IMG/VR virus record: IMGVR_UViG_3300025896_000004
Coordinates: 1 to 45,046 of that record
DNA from: a virus
DNA length: 45,046 bases
Strand: one strand, 5' to 3'
Shown here one piece after another: positions 22,770 through 30,546 of this stretch. Numbering within the stretch: position 1 is the first letter of the stretch; every line of letters begins with the position of its first letter. Both the position numbers and the translations under genes were made by a program. The notes beneath the pieces are model-generated. The model was given only the letters and a program-made list of their open reading frames with translations, was not told the origin of the DNA and made no database searches.

Positions 22770-23789
22770 CTAAGAGAGGAAGAGCTTCTTCTCTGCGGCG
22801 CGCCGACGGATGAGACCCTTCAGCGGCCGGCCGCCGGCATTGATCCAGCGGTCGAATTCGTTCGCAACCACCGCCCGCTTCTCGCCGGCGTTGAGCTTCC
22901 GAAGCAGAGTCGACTTCGACAGAGCGCCGGATCCCAGGTTGTAGCAGAAGGACACGAGAGCGCAGAACTCATTCGTCGAGAGGGATACTCTCACGAGCGA
23001 CTTCACGTCACGGGCGAACTTGTTAACCTCGTGCAGCAGCCAGGCTTCGGCTTCGCTTTGAGTGCACCTGTCTCCCATCTTGACCTTGCGGCCGTCGGGA
23101 TAGCGGATCGTGCCCCAGCCGATCGTCGGAATGCCGACCGGATCTAGATACGCCTTCAAGTACAATCCCTCGAACTCCTTGATGACGGCCAGCGCGGGGC
23201 CGAGGTCTTCGCTCACGGGCTTCTTCTCTTCTGTGGCGGGCGCGTCATCCTTCATGCTGTCATCCCAGGCGTACAGCAAGCAGCCGCCGATCTTGTGACC
23301 GATCTCGCCGGCGGTCTTCTCGCTCACGCCGAAGCATCCCAGCGTATCGCCGATCGGCTGACCTTCGACATCATTCACGTACTTCGTCGAGTGGAACAGG
23401 ATCTCGCGCGCGCGGATCTTGTCGTTCAATCCCTTCTCTAGACCTTCCAGCAGACGCACGTACTTCCACTTCGGGTTCTTGAACTCAGAGCCCACGACGA
23501 CCGCGCCCAGCGACGACTGATAGGATCCCGACACGTTCGAGAAGCCGTCGGGCATACCGTCCTTGTTCTTGTCGGAGTTCTTGCCGTGAGCCACCTTGTA
23601 CGAGTTCGACTCGAGCGTTGTCATGCTGATCATGTGCAGACGCTTCTGCGACTCATTCAGAGAGAAGTCGACGATCACGATGTAGTTCTTGTTCTTGACG
23701 GCCGTATGGTCGGCCCACTTGAGCGCGCGCGCGAGCGCCTTAGGGTTGATTCGGGGGTTGCGCTTGAGAATCTCCTGCAGTCTGTCCAT
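22770..23789 (-). CDS. Endolysin: L,D-transpeptidase-like domain fused to GH24 lysozyme
   Basis: A 339-residue protein with two enzymatic domains. Residues 35-177 match the YkuD_2-type murein L,D-transpeptidase family: YIVIVDFSLNESQKRL, HGKNS, GFSNVSGSYQSSLG, LLEGLEKGLND, then His133 (ILFHST) and Cys152 (LGCFGVS) as catalytic pair. Residues 198-339 are a GH24 lysozyme with Glu207, Asp216 and Thr222 in EFEGLYLKAYLDPVGIPTIG spacing, as in T4 lysozyme. The second half cuts glycan strands; the first would act on peptide cross-links or stem peptides. No signal peptide is present, so export needs a holin. GAGGAG lies before ATG 23789. Confidence 0.9.
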   Translation of the reverse strand: MDRLQEILKRNPRINPKALARALKWADHTAVKNKNYIVIVDFSLNESQKRLHMISMTTLESNSYKVAHGKNSDKNKDGMPDGFSNVSGSYQSSLGAVVVGSEFKNPKWKYVRLLEGLEKGLNDKIRAREILFHSTKYVNDVEGQPIGDTLGCFGVSEKTAGEIGHKIGGCLLYAWDDSMKDDAPATEEKKPVSEDLGPALAVIKEFEGLYLKAYLDPVGIPTIGWGTIRYPDGRKVKMGDRCTQSEAEAWLLHEVNKFARDVKSLVRVSLSTNEFCALVSFCYNLGSGALSKSTLLRKLNAGEKRAVVANEFDRWINAGGRPLKGLIRRRAAEKKLFLS

Positions 23790-23976
23790 GCTTCAGCTCC
23801 TCGTCTTGCCGGTTGAATTCATCGCGCTGATCGATGGCGATCTTGCCGTCGTCCTTCGCGCTCTGAACCTTGTTAATGAACGCTTGCTGATTCTCCTTCG
23901 AGACCTTGAACTTATCAAGTATCCAGAGAATCACCGGCATAGCGATCTGCAGCAGAGAGAGGATAGTTCCAAGCAT
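23740..23976 (-). CDS. Holin-like single-span membrane protein
   Basis: A 78-residue protein with one N-terminal hydrophobic span (LGTILSLLQIAMPVILWIL, residues 2-20) and a charged, then Gln/Pro-rich, tail. It overlaps the endolysin gene by 50 bases and lies directly upstream. Position and topology suggest a class III-type holin or a related lysis protein. Sequence alone does not prove it. Confidence 0.68.
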   Translation of the reverse strand: MLGTILSLLQIAMPVILWILDKFKVSKENQQAFINKVQSAKDDGKIAIDQRDEFNRQDEELKHGQTAGDSQAQPPNQP

Positions 23977-24776
23977 TATTCACCACCTCGAACGAGGATC
24001 TCGTCGTAGCCCAGCAGTACAAGCCGATGCGTGTCCTTGCCATCGGTGAATGTAGCTAAACAGAAGCCCTTGCCCGCGCGTACGCGGAAGTCGCGATCGG
24101 AGCGGGCGTCGATTCTGCAAAGAGAGTTCGACGTGAACTTCACCGGGCGATCAAAGGTGATCCGCTGCTCAAAGCCTGACCGACTCTGACAGACGGAGAT
24201 GCCGGCGAATCGGTTCCACACAACACCGTTGCACTCGGTCTTCGCGGGGAGATTCTCGTTCGTGCGGAAGGCGACGTAGCCCCAGGCGGCCAGGCCCGAG
24301 ACCTGGAACGCTTGAATGTAGAGCGGACAGAAGCTCTCGCGCTCGATGTCGCTCGGCTTGAACGTGTAAACAAACTTCGTAGCCGAGGATCCGCCGAGCC
24401 CGAACCATCCCGACTTGTAGTCCACACGTTCTTGCGTGAACTCTCGGTGGCAAGAAGAGATCGTCAGAAGATCGAGCTTCGCCTTGCTTCTGATGGTGAT
24501 GGTCTTCGTGCCCTCGATAGACGTGACAGCCATACCGTCGAAGGTGCCGCCGTCCACGCTGATCTCAATGTCGGCCTTGTACGTGTAGAGAGGGAGCTTC
24601 GTTGCCTTCTGCTGAACAGTGGCGCATCCGAGGAAGATGGTCGCGATCATCGCGATCACACAGAACAGGAAGAGCGCGAGACCCAGCTTCTTGTGCCGCT
24701 TGAAGAACGGCTCTGCGCTCGGCCACGACTTGAGGCCGATCGCAGACAAGAACTGGATCAACGCGAACTTCCACAT
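23976..24776 (-). CDS. Membrane lipoprotein of the lysis cluster
   Basis: From ATG 24776 the product has 266 residues. A hydrophobic segment (LGLALFLFCVIAMIATIFLGC) ends in FLGC, a possible lipobox preceded by a long basic N-terminus. The large exported part contains several Cys and beta-type segments (KADIEISVDGGTFDGMAV, TKTITIRSKAKLDLL) reminiscent of PEGA-like surface domains. Next to holin-like and endolysin genes it could be an o-spanin-like or outer-membrane factor, but it is longer than known o-spanins. The alternative start at 24818 would overlap the upstream gene. Confidence 0.65.
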   Translation of the reverse strand: MWKFALIQFLSAIGLKSWPSAEPFFKRHKKLGLALFLFCVIAMIATIFLGCATVQQKATKLPLYTYKADIEISVDGGTFDGMAVTSIEGTKTITIRSKAKLDLLTISSCHREFTQERVDYKSGWFGLGGSSATKFVYTFKPSDIERESFCPLYIQAFQVSGLAAWGYVAFRTNENLPAKTECNGVVWNRFAGISVCQSRSGFEQRITFDRPVKFTSNSLCRIDARSDRDFRVRAGKGFCLATFTDGKDTHRLVLLGYDEILVRGGE

Positions 24777-24780
24777 GGCG

Positions 24781-25044
24781 TTACTTGCCCGCCAAAGCCT
24801 TCGCGACGTCGGCGACAAGCAGACCGTACAGGTTGTACGACTCCTTCGCCTTCGCTTCGTCGTCCAGCTTCTCGAAGCCGTCGACCGCGGTGATCAATCC
24901 AGGAAGAGAGCCGGCGGCGATCTCGGTGATCGACTTCTTCGCCTTGATGTCTTCAAGCAACTTCACGAGGAAGTCCTTCACATCCTTCATCTCTTTAGGA
25001 ACCTGAACGGTTACGTCGACGAGCTGTACTTGCTGTTCATCCAT
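24781..25044 (-). CDS. Hypothetical protein
   Basis: An 87-residue protein from ATG 25044, with AAGGGGG seven bases upstream. It begins MDEQQVQLVDVTVQVPKEMK and continues as helices (DFLVKLLEDIKAKKSITEIA). Similar small proteins accompany phage lysis genes. No function is assigned. Confidence 0.68.
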   Translation of the reverse strand: MDEQQVQLVDVTVQVPKEMKDVKDFLVKLLEDIKAKKSITEIAAGSLPGLITAVDGFEKLDDEAKAKESYNLYGLLVADVAKALAGK

Positions 25045-26356
25045 GCGTGCCCCCTTCATGTGGCGTTGGTATCATTGAGTTGTCTTTGTAGATCCAGTTT
25101 ACAGCGTCGTTCCGGCTCTGCAAGTCTATATCCCGCAAGTAGCGGACGCAGTCGCGACTCTCGACGAACATCTTGAGCTTGTCGGCCGGGTCTGTAGCTC
25201 TCAAGGCTATCTCGCGGAAGCAGTGAGAGAGAGCCATCAAGAACGAGGCGTTGTTCGGCCGCAGCTCGAGCGCCTTCTGTATATACTTAGCAGCATCCTG
25301 ATACTTGTCGTATCGCATGCACACGTCGCCGGCGAGACGTAGCGGCTCGAGAGAGGTCGGGCAAGCCTTCAGCATGGGAGCGACGAAGTTCTCCATCACC
25401 CACTCGAACGGCGGCTGCGTGTCCCGCGCGGCGTGTGCCTTCTGGCGCGACTGCTCGTACGCGTTCACCCAGGCGGCCGGGAAGTTCGAGAACTCGCGCA
25501 GAGCTTCCTCGAACTTCGTCTCGCCATAGAGGATCGCGGCCGTCTTGATCCGCTTCATCACGGCCTTCAACTTCTCAGGGTCGATCTTCGGGATCTTCGC
25601 ATCGGCCATCAGCGCGTCGTTGCGCTTGCACAAGTACGTGTTGTCGTACAAGTAGAGATCCTTCTTCACGATCTCAAGGCCCACCTTCGCAAGCAGATAC
25701 TCGAAGTGCGCCGGATGCCATACGTTGATGTGGTGTGGATCGTAGTAGAACTCAAGGTCGAAGCCGTCGGTTCCCGGGTTCACCATCTTCTCGTGCCAGA
25801 TCGGAACAGAGATGTACATGAAGCCGTCTTCGTGAAGGCACTCGACGTATTCACGCAAGCGAAGATCCACGTCGAGCTGATGCTCGGCCACCTTGAACGA
25901 CGAGATCAGGTGATACTTCTTCGATCGATCGAAGTCGAGATCGAGTCGGATCCCGTACTCGTGCCAGGCGTTGCGCCGATACGCGAGCGCCCACTCGGTG
26001 CCGCTGATGTCGGCCTCAGGGAAGTGCGACTTGATCCAGTTTAGGAACTGACCGTACGCCGCTCCGATGTCGCACACGACCGGGTTCTTGAGGCCACGAT
26101 CCATCCAGCTCTTCAGCGTGTCGGTGAGGAACGCCGAGTGGATGTGCAGCTTCTTCTGTCCGGTGAATGCGTTCTGAACGCTCGGGCACTTGCGATAGTC
26201 TTCCTTGTAGTGTGCCTTGATCTCCGCTTCGGTCTTGTACATGCCCGGATACGAGATGAACCCGCAGCCCCCGCACATCATCATGCCCTTCTTCGTCATC
26301 CTGAACTGATCGACGTTCTCCCACTTGTCGGTCGAATCACACACTATGCAACGCAT
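25037..26356 (-). CDS. Zinc-ribbon SAM methyltransferase with C-terminal TPR region
   Basis: A 439-residue protein in three parts. Residues 1-35 are a zinc ribbon (Cys3, Cys6, Cys28, Cys31). Residues 75-240 are a class I methyltransferase with VVCDIGAAYGQFL as the SAM-binding loop and YISVPIWHE after the acidic strand, of the Methyltransf_23 kind found in sugar O- or C-methyltransferases. The C-terminal 150 residues are helical repeats with one clear TPR (AAKYIQKALELRPNNASFLM). The zinc ribbon plus methyltransferase plan occurs in C-methyltransferases of deoxysugars. It overlaps the aldolase gene, supporting a joint pathway. Confidence 0.82.
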   Translation of the reverse strand: MRCIVCDSTDKWENVDQFRMTKKGMMMCGGCGFISYPGMYKTEAEIKAHYKEDYRKCPSVQNAFTGQKKLHIHSAFLTDTLKSWMDRGLKNPVVCDIGAAYGQFLNWIKSHFPEADISGTEWALAYRRNAWHEYGIRLDLDFDRSKKYHLISSFKVAEHQLDVDLRLREYVECLHEDGFMYISVPIWHEKMVNPGTDGFDLEFYYDPHHINVWHPAHFEYLLAKVGLEIVKKDLYLYDNTYLCKRNDALMADAKIPKIDPEKLKAVMKRIKTAAILYGETKFEEALREFSNFPAAWVNAYEQSRQKAHAARDTQPPFEWVMENFVAPMLKACPTSLEPLRLAGDVCMRYDKYQDAAKYIQKALELRPNNASFLMALSHCFREIALRATDPADKLKMFVESRDCVRYLRDIDLQSRNDAVNWIYKDNSMIPTPHEGGTHG

Positions 26357-27158
26357 TCTGAACCCCCTTAACCTTTAACATTAATTGATTGAACGCCTGG
26401 AAGCTGATCGCCTGATCCGCGTCGGACAGGCTGTTAACCGGATCGGGATGCACTTCAACGAGGCATCCGTTCGCGCCGGCGGCGACGCCGGCCAAAGTCA
26501 TCGGCTCAACGAGATCGCGCCGGCCGGTGCCGTGAGATCCATCGACGAGAATCGGGATCCGCGTGATCGCCTGAACCGCAGGGATCATCGAGATCGAGAG
26601 ATCCCAGCGTACATGTGTCGCGTTGCCGGCGGATCCGCGCTCGATCAAGTACAGCTCTTCGACGCCGCCGGCGAGGAGATGCTCGGCTGCGCCCAGCAGC
26701 TCGTCGATCGTGGTGCCCGGGTTGCGCTTCAAGAAGACCGGCTTCTTGTAGCAGCCCAGAACCCGAAGCAGCGTGTAGTTCTGCATCTGACGGCAACCGA
26801 CCTGGAAGCAGTCAGCGTACGCGCTCACGAGATCCATCGCGTACTCGTTGTAGTCCAGAACCTCGATGATGTTCTGAAGCCCGTTGTCGAAGGCCGCTTG
26901 ATGATACGCGCGCAGCAGCTCCTTCTCGACAAGACCGAAGTTCTTGCCAGGATAGGTGCCGGCGCGGAAGACACCGCCGCGCAAGTGCGTTGCGCCCGCG
27001 GCCGCGACGTGAATAGCGATCCGTTTGATCTGCTCTTCGTTCTCGACCGAGCAGGGTCCGGCGATCACGGTGAATGTTCGCCGGCGCGGGGAATAGTTCT
27101 CGACGCGATCGTAGCGCGGAGTCGGACCCCACGAGCGACGCTTTGCGAACTCGTTCAT
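26337..27158 (-). CDS. DAHP/KDO8P/NulO-synthase-like PEP aldolase
   Basis: A 273-residue protein of the type I-beta DAHP synthase fold. Conserved: AGPCSVE (Cys36), QVGCRQMQN, KPVFLKRN, LIERG, DGSHGTGRRDLV (His209), CLVEVHPDP (Glu235) and SLSDADQ (Asp246); the four metal ligands are present. The loop that reads K-P-R-T in DAHP synthases is here R-A-G-T (65-68), followed by YPGKNFG, so the acceptor sugar may not be erythrose 4-phosphate. The family condenses PEP with an aldose to give a 3-deoxy-2-keto acid. The neighbouring methyltransferase and cytidylyltransferase-GT genes suggest a glycan role, not aromatic amino-acid supply. Confidence 0.85.
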   Translation of the reverse strand: MNEFAKRRSWGPTPRYDRVENYSPRRRTFTVIAGPCSVENEEQIKRIAIHVAAAGATHLRGGVFRAGTYPGKNFGLVEKELLRAYHQAAFDNGLQNIIEVLDYNEYAMDLVSAYADCFQVGCRQMQNYTLLRVLGCYKKPVFLKRNPGTTIDELLGAAEHLLAGGVEELYLIERGSAGNATHVRWDLSISMIPAVQAITRIPILVDGSHGTGRRDLVEPMTLAGVAAGANGCLVEVHPDPVNSLSDADQAISFQAFNQLMLKVKGVQNALHSV

Positions 27159-27160
27159 GT

Positions 27161-27364
27161 TTATTTACTCCTGTAAGATTTAACGTATGCGAATGCGAGA
27201 CGCCAGTAGATGACGTCGGTGATCGTGAACACAAGGATGAGCGGCGACAACCGGATGATCTGATCCCAGTTGCCGGCCGCCGCCCAGGTGACGGTCGACT
27301 CCCACACGCAGTACGTGAGGAAGTTGTAACCGATGAATAGCGCCGCGAAGATCAGCTCGAACAT
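27161..27364 (-). CDS. Small two-span membrane protein
   Basis: A 67-residue protein with two hydrophobic segments (LIFAALFIGYNFLTYCVW and LSPLILVFTITDVIYWRLAF) and a basic end. It lies between the aldolase and a hypothetical gene. Two-span topology fits a holin, though a holin-like gene already lies beside the endolysin. Function unknown. Confidence 0.65.
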   Translation of the reverse strand: MFELIFAALFIGYNFLTYCVWESTVTWAAAGNWDQIIRLSPLILVFTITDVIYWRLAFAYVKSYRSK

Positions 27365-27741
27365 CAGTAGCTTCCCTTCTTGCGCAAGTACGCCTCGAAC
27401 TCGGCATCGCGCTGGCGCTTTGCTTCCAGACTGTCCGCGGTGCCGAGTGCGTTGACTCGGTCGTTCAGCATAGGGTTGCGAGCCTTGAGAATGCGACGAA
27501 GGGTCTTGTCGATCGAGCCGATCCAGCGACAGTACGTCTCTGCGATCTGCTCGGTCACGAGCCCCTTCTTCTGGATCGTGTGCATGCCGATCTGAATGCC
27601 CTTGCGGACGTTGATCAGTTCATCCATCTTCTGATCATTAAGACAGCGAGTCAGCCAGGCGTTCCACTTCTTCGAGTTCTCGAAGCCTTTGATCTGGCCG
27701 GCGAACAGCTTCAACACGTCGATCTCAAGGTTCGCCTTCAC
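27364..27741 (-). CDS. Hypothetical helical protein
   Basis: A 125-residue protein, MKANLEIDVLKLFAGQIKG onward, helical and basic. It overlaps the next upstream gene by four bases. No recognised family. Confidence 0.65.
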   Translation of the reverse strand: MKANLEIDVLKLFAGQIKGFENSKKWNAWLTRCLNDQKMDELINVRKGIQIGMHTIQKKGLVTEQIAETYCRWIGSIDKTLRRILKARNPMLNDRVNALGTADSLEAKRQRDAEFEAYLRKKGSY

Positions 27742-27983
27742 TTCTTCTTGCCCTTCTTCTGGCGCTTGCCGTTCGCGTACATCGCCATCAGCATCGGATG
27801 CGCGATGAAGTTCGGGCCGTGCGGAAGCTTCTCGCCGCCCTCAAGCCAGGCTTGTGCACCTTCGGAGAAGAGCTTCTTGCTGAGCAGCTTCCAGATCCGG
27901 CGCGCGCGGGCCGCGGTGATCTCTTTGCCGCCCACATCTTCACTCGTGATCCATGTCACGAATTCGTTCATGTTCTTGATCAT
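27738..27983 (-). CDS. Hypothetical basic protein
   Basis: An 81-residue protein with a Lys-rich end (NGKRQKKGKKK). AGGGGG lies seven bases before ATG 27983. No recognised family. Confidence 0.63.
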   Translation of the reverse strand: MIKNMNEFVTWITSEDVGGKEITAARARRIWKLLSKKLFSEGAQAWLEGGEKLPHGPNFIAHPMLMAMYANGKRQKKGKKK

Positions 27984-29296
27984 GGTGTTCCCCCTTGATC
28001 GATAGAGTGTTTAATTCGCTCGCGTTCTGCGAGATTCGTCTTCGACATCGAGCCATCATGCTGGCGATACATGAAGATCGGGCGGCTTAAGTAGCCGATC
28101 TTCAGCGACTTCTGCGCGCGCTTGAATAGATCGTAACCTTCGTAGCCGCGAAGTCCATCGGTGAACTTGATGTGATTCAACGCGCGTGTGCGGAAGAGCG
28201 CGCCGCCCACATGGTGCGAATCTTTGCCGTGCTGAACGAAGTCCATCTTCCCGAAGTAGTTGTTCGGATATATGACGTCGCAGCCTTGAACGGCGATCGC
28301 CTTCAGGAGATCGCTCAACGCCTGCGTGGTGGTGAAGTAGTCGTCGGCATCGAGCCGGACGATGAACTTCCCCCGGGCGTTCTCAAGCGCCACGTTCGAC
28401 GACGAGGCCAGGCCCACGTTCTTCGAGTTGCGGATATAGGTCACGTTCGGATAGAGCGCCGCGAACTTCGCCATCAAGAGCGCCGTGCGATCGGTCGAGC
28501 AGTCGTCCACAAGGACGTACTCGTGATCGCGGAAGCCGCTTTGCGCGCTGACGGATCCCATACACTTCTCGATCCACTTCTCCGCGTTGTACGCACAAGT
28601 GTAGATCGTGGTCATCGGCATGCGGTTGATGCGGGTCAGCCAGGGCTGATCGACGAGCAGGCGAAGGACGTCATCCAGCGTGCAGTCGTTGCCCAGTATC
28701 CCGAAGATCCGCTTCATCAGCTCGATGTCCTCGGGGAAGTCGATCAGCAGGCGGACGTCTTCAAAGTCTGCGTGCACCGCCGGCCGCGCATCGAGCTTGC
28801 GCTCGGTCACGTTGCGGATCGCATACGAGACGTGCTCGACGTTGCGATACTTCTTCGCCGCTTCTTCCAGAGCCCAGAGCGCGATGATCTCAAAGCCGGA
28901 TCCAGGCGTGAGTGCCGAGCCGTACACATAGTGCAACTGGTTGCGCCAGTACTCGTCGAGGAAGCGGAAGATCGCGTCGGTATCAACGAAGATCTTGTCG
29001 TGCGTGATCCGGATGATCGTGTCGACGTCGTGAGCCTTTGCCGCCCAGAACATCCGCCGAAGCGGATCCTCGTCGTCGCCGGCGTACACGTTGAACGAGC
29101 CAGAGAACTCGCTGAAGATCTCCATGAACTGCGACGACTCTTCTTGTGGAACTGCGTAGATGATCTGCAGGCCAGTCTTGAGCAGGCGATCGTGCAGATG
29201 CTGCAGGATCGGCTTGCCATTGATCTCGGTCACACACTTGTTCGGAACGCGCCGGCTCTTCAGCCTGGCGCATACGATGATCGCGGCTCGCATCAT
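27980..29296 (-). CDS. SpsF-like cytidylyltransferase fused to GT2 glycosyltransferase
   Basis: A 438-residue bifunctional protein. Residues 1 to about 215 are a nucleotidyltransferase of the SpsF/KdsB/NeuA group: IIVCARLKSRRVPNKCVTEI, NGKPILQHLHDRL and the sugar-side IDFPEDIELMK. Residues from about 228 are a family 2 glycosyltransferase: TTIYTCAYNAEKWIEK, YVLVDDCSTDRT and the metal motif RLDADDYF. One polypeptide could thus activate a sugar (acid) with CTP and transfer a sugar to an acceptor. It overlaps both neighbours by four bases, in one transcription unit with the PEP aldolase. Target and sugar are unknown. Confidence 0.88.
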   Translation of the reverse strand: MMRAAIIVCARLKSRRVPNKCVTEINGKPILQHLHDRLLKTGLQIIYAVPQEESSQFMEIFSEFSGSFNVYAGDDEDPLRRMFWAAKAHDVDTIIRITHDKIFVDTDAIFRFLDEYWRNQLHYVYGSALTPGSGFEIIALWALEEAAKKYRNVEHVSYAIRNVTERKLDARPAVHADFEDVRLLIDFPEDIELMKRIFGILGNDCTLDDVLRLLVDQPWLTRINRMPMTTIYTCAYNAEKWIEKCMGSVSAQSGFRDHEYVLVDDCSTDRTALLMAKFAALYPNVTYIRNSKNVGLASSSNVALENARGKFIVRLDADDYFTTTQALSDLLKAIAVQGCDVIYPNNYFGKMDFVQHGKDSHHVGGALFRTRALNHIKFTDGLRGYEGYDLFKRAQKSLKIGYLSRPIFMYRQHDGSMSKTNLAERERIKHSIDQGGTP

Positions 29297-29529
29297 ACGG
29301 CTTGTTCGGTGCCTTCGTCTGCGGCCGACTTCAGCACGGTCTCATCCAAAGCATCGAGCGAGAAGGCGAGCTTCTTTGCGATACGGATGGCTGTGTTCAG
29401 GTGAGGCAACTGCGCCCCGCTCGCGTAGCGGTTAACCGCGATGCGCGAGATCTGGCACTCCCGAGCGAGTGCACTTTGCGACATGCCCTGATCCTTCAGA
29501 GCTTGTGTCATGGCTTCTGCGAATGTCAT
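29293..29529 (-). CDS. XRE-family HTH protein
   Basis: A 78-residue protein with an XRE HTH: MTQALKDQGMSQSALAREC, SRIAVNRYASGAQLPHL. It starts at ATG 29529 behind TGGGGG and overlaps the GT gene start as ATGA. It may regulate the sugar/lysis operon. It is the second XRE gene of the genome and differs from the one at 20691. Confidence 0.85.
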   Translation of the reverse strand: MTFAEAMTQALKDQGMSQSALARECQISRIAVNRYASGAQLPHLNTAIRIAKKLAFSLDALDETVLKSAADEGTEQAV

Positions 29530-30495
29530 CTATGACCCCCATGGTTGTTTATAGCCTTTGTATGATTCAAAGGAACTGCAAGTACGGCACGGGTTCTCCT
29601 CGAAGGCTTGCCCGTTCTTGAGATCCGCACGCAGCGATCGCGCGAATTCTCCGTTGAAGATGTCGTAGAGCTTCTCGGTTCTGATGTCGCCGAGTTCGAG
29701 CTGCTCCTTGATGTCCGGGCAACACGGGAACGCGCGCCCTTCGTGGTTGAAGATCAATCGTACGTGCGCCTGAATGCACGACTGTCGGTTGTCGACGTCG
29801 CGCCGGCGGGCTTCCATCTGGCCGACCTTCTCGCTCTCTACGCGGCCGGCGACCATGTCCCTGATAGATGCCTTCGCTTCCGGCCAGCGCTTCTTGATCT
29901 CGCCGGCGATGTCCTCGTCAGCGTTGAGGCGCGTGCGCACCGCTTGAATCACGAGCTGTGTCTCCGACTTGATGCGCGCGGGATGGTTATAGAACAGATC
30001 GACGTTCTCGGTCGTGAGATCGTGATCGCCGCCGGTTCGCTGCTTCTCAAAAACGAACTTCCGGAAGCTGTCATACGAGACTTTAACCTTCGTCAGAGAG
30101 GCGAGACCGTGGAACACGTCTTCACGCTTCTGCGGAATGATCTTGAAGTTCGAGTTCGCGATGCGATCGATGAACGTGGATCCACGCGCGAGTGATCGCG
30201 CATGCTCGGTGATCAGTCTGTAGTTCGGGTTGAGCGTGCCCTCGCCCTTCCAGTTGAACTTGAGAGAGTGGACGCCCAGGAGCGCCGCCTGCTCGATGAT
30301 CGAGAACGCGATCTCTCTCGACATGAAGCCCTGTTTGAACGGGAGCTTCTTCTTATCTGAATGATAGCAGTACGAGCATCCCATATTGCAAGCGCTTGAC
30401 AGCTCAAGTGACACATCAACAGGAACACGAAGAGGCAAAATGCGACCATAGTTGTACTTCACCCTGTACTTGAAGAGAGACATAAATTGTAGCAT
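29530..30495 (-). CDS. Radical SAM/SPASM-like protein
   Basis: A 321-residue radical SAM protein with the cluster motif CNMGCSYC (Cys36, Cys40, Cys43) after SLELSSA. Later Cys residues (QSCIQAHVRLIF, FPCCPD, NPCRTCSSFE) bind an auxiliary cluster as in SPASM or twitch domains. The FNHEGRAFPCC sequence is typical of the SPASM group found in polysaccharide and peptide-modifying loci. Substrate unknown; in an operon with sugar enzymes it may modify a sugar or glycan. Start ATG 30495 is uncertain; ATG 30483 is an alternative. Confidence 0.85.
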   Translation of the reverse strand: MLQFMSLFKYRVKYNYGRILPLRVPVDVSLELSSACNMGCSYCYHSDKKKLPFKQGFMSREIAFSIIEQAALLGVHSLKFNWKGEGTLNPNYRLITEHARSLARGSTFIDRIANSNFKIIPQKREDVFHGLASLTKVKVSYDSFRKFVFEKQRTGGDHDLTTENVDLFYNHPARIKSETQLVIQAVRTRLNADEDIAGEIKKRWPEAKASIRDMVAGRVESEKVGQMEARRRDVDNRQSCIQAHVRLIFNHEGRAFPCCPDIKEQLELGDIRTEKLYDIFNGEFARSLRADLKNGQAFEENPCRTCSSFESYKGYKQPWGS

Positions 30496-30501
30496 GAGAG
30501 A

Positions 30502-30531
30502 ATCACATCAAGCGGACTGAAGTTCTGTCAA
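30502..30531 (-). promoter_or_regulatory. Candidate promoter of the accessory/lysis operon
   Basis: On the minus strand a perfect TTGACA (30531-30526) is followed, after 18 bases, by TGTGAT (30507-30502), a four-of-six -10. Transcripts would begin at or very near ATG 30495, so a leaderless message or use of ATG 30483 would be needed. It is the only good -35 between the fibre gene and the radical SAM gene. Confidence 0.45.
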
Positions 30532-30546
30532 GAAAACTTCCGAACG

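Noticed and set aside
28172-29404. Long open frame of 410 codons on the plus strand
   Set aside because: It lies antisense to the cytidylyltransferase-GT2 gene, whose motifs are clear. Codon bias of the real gene keeps the opposite strand free of stops.
29293-29529. XRE protein as antitoxin of a toxin-antitoxin pair
   Set aside because: Neither neighbour is toxin-like: one is a glycosyltransferase fusion, the other a radical SAM enzyme. A regulator is the simpler reading.
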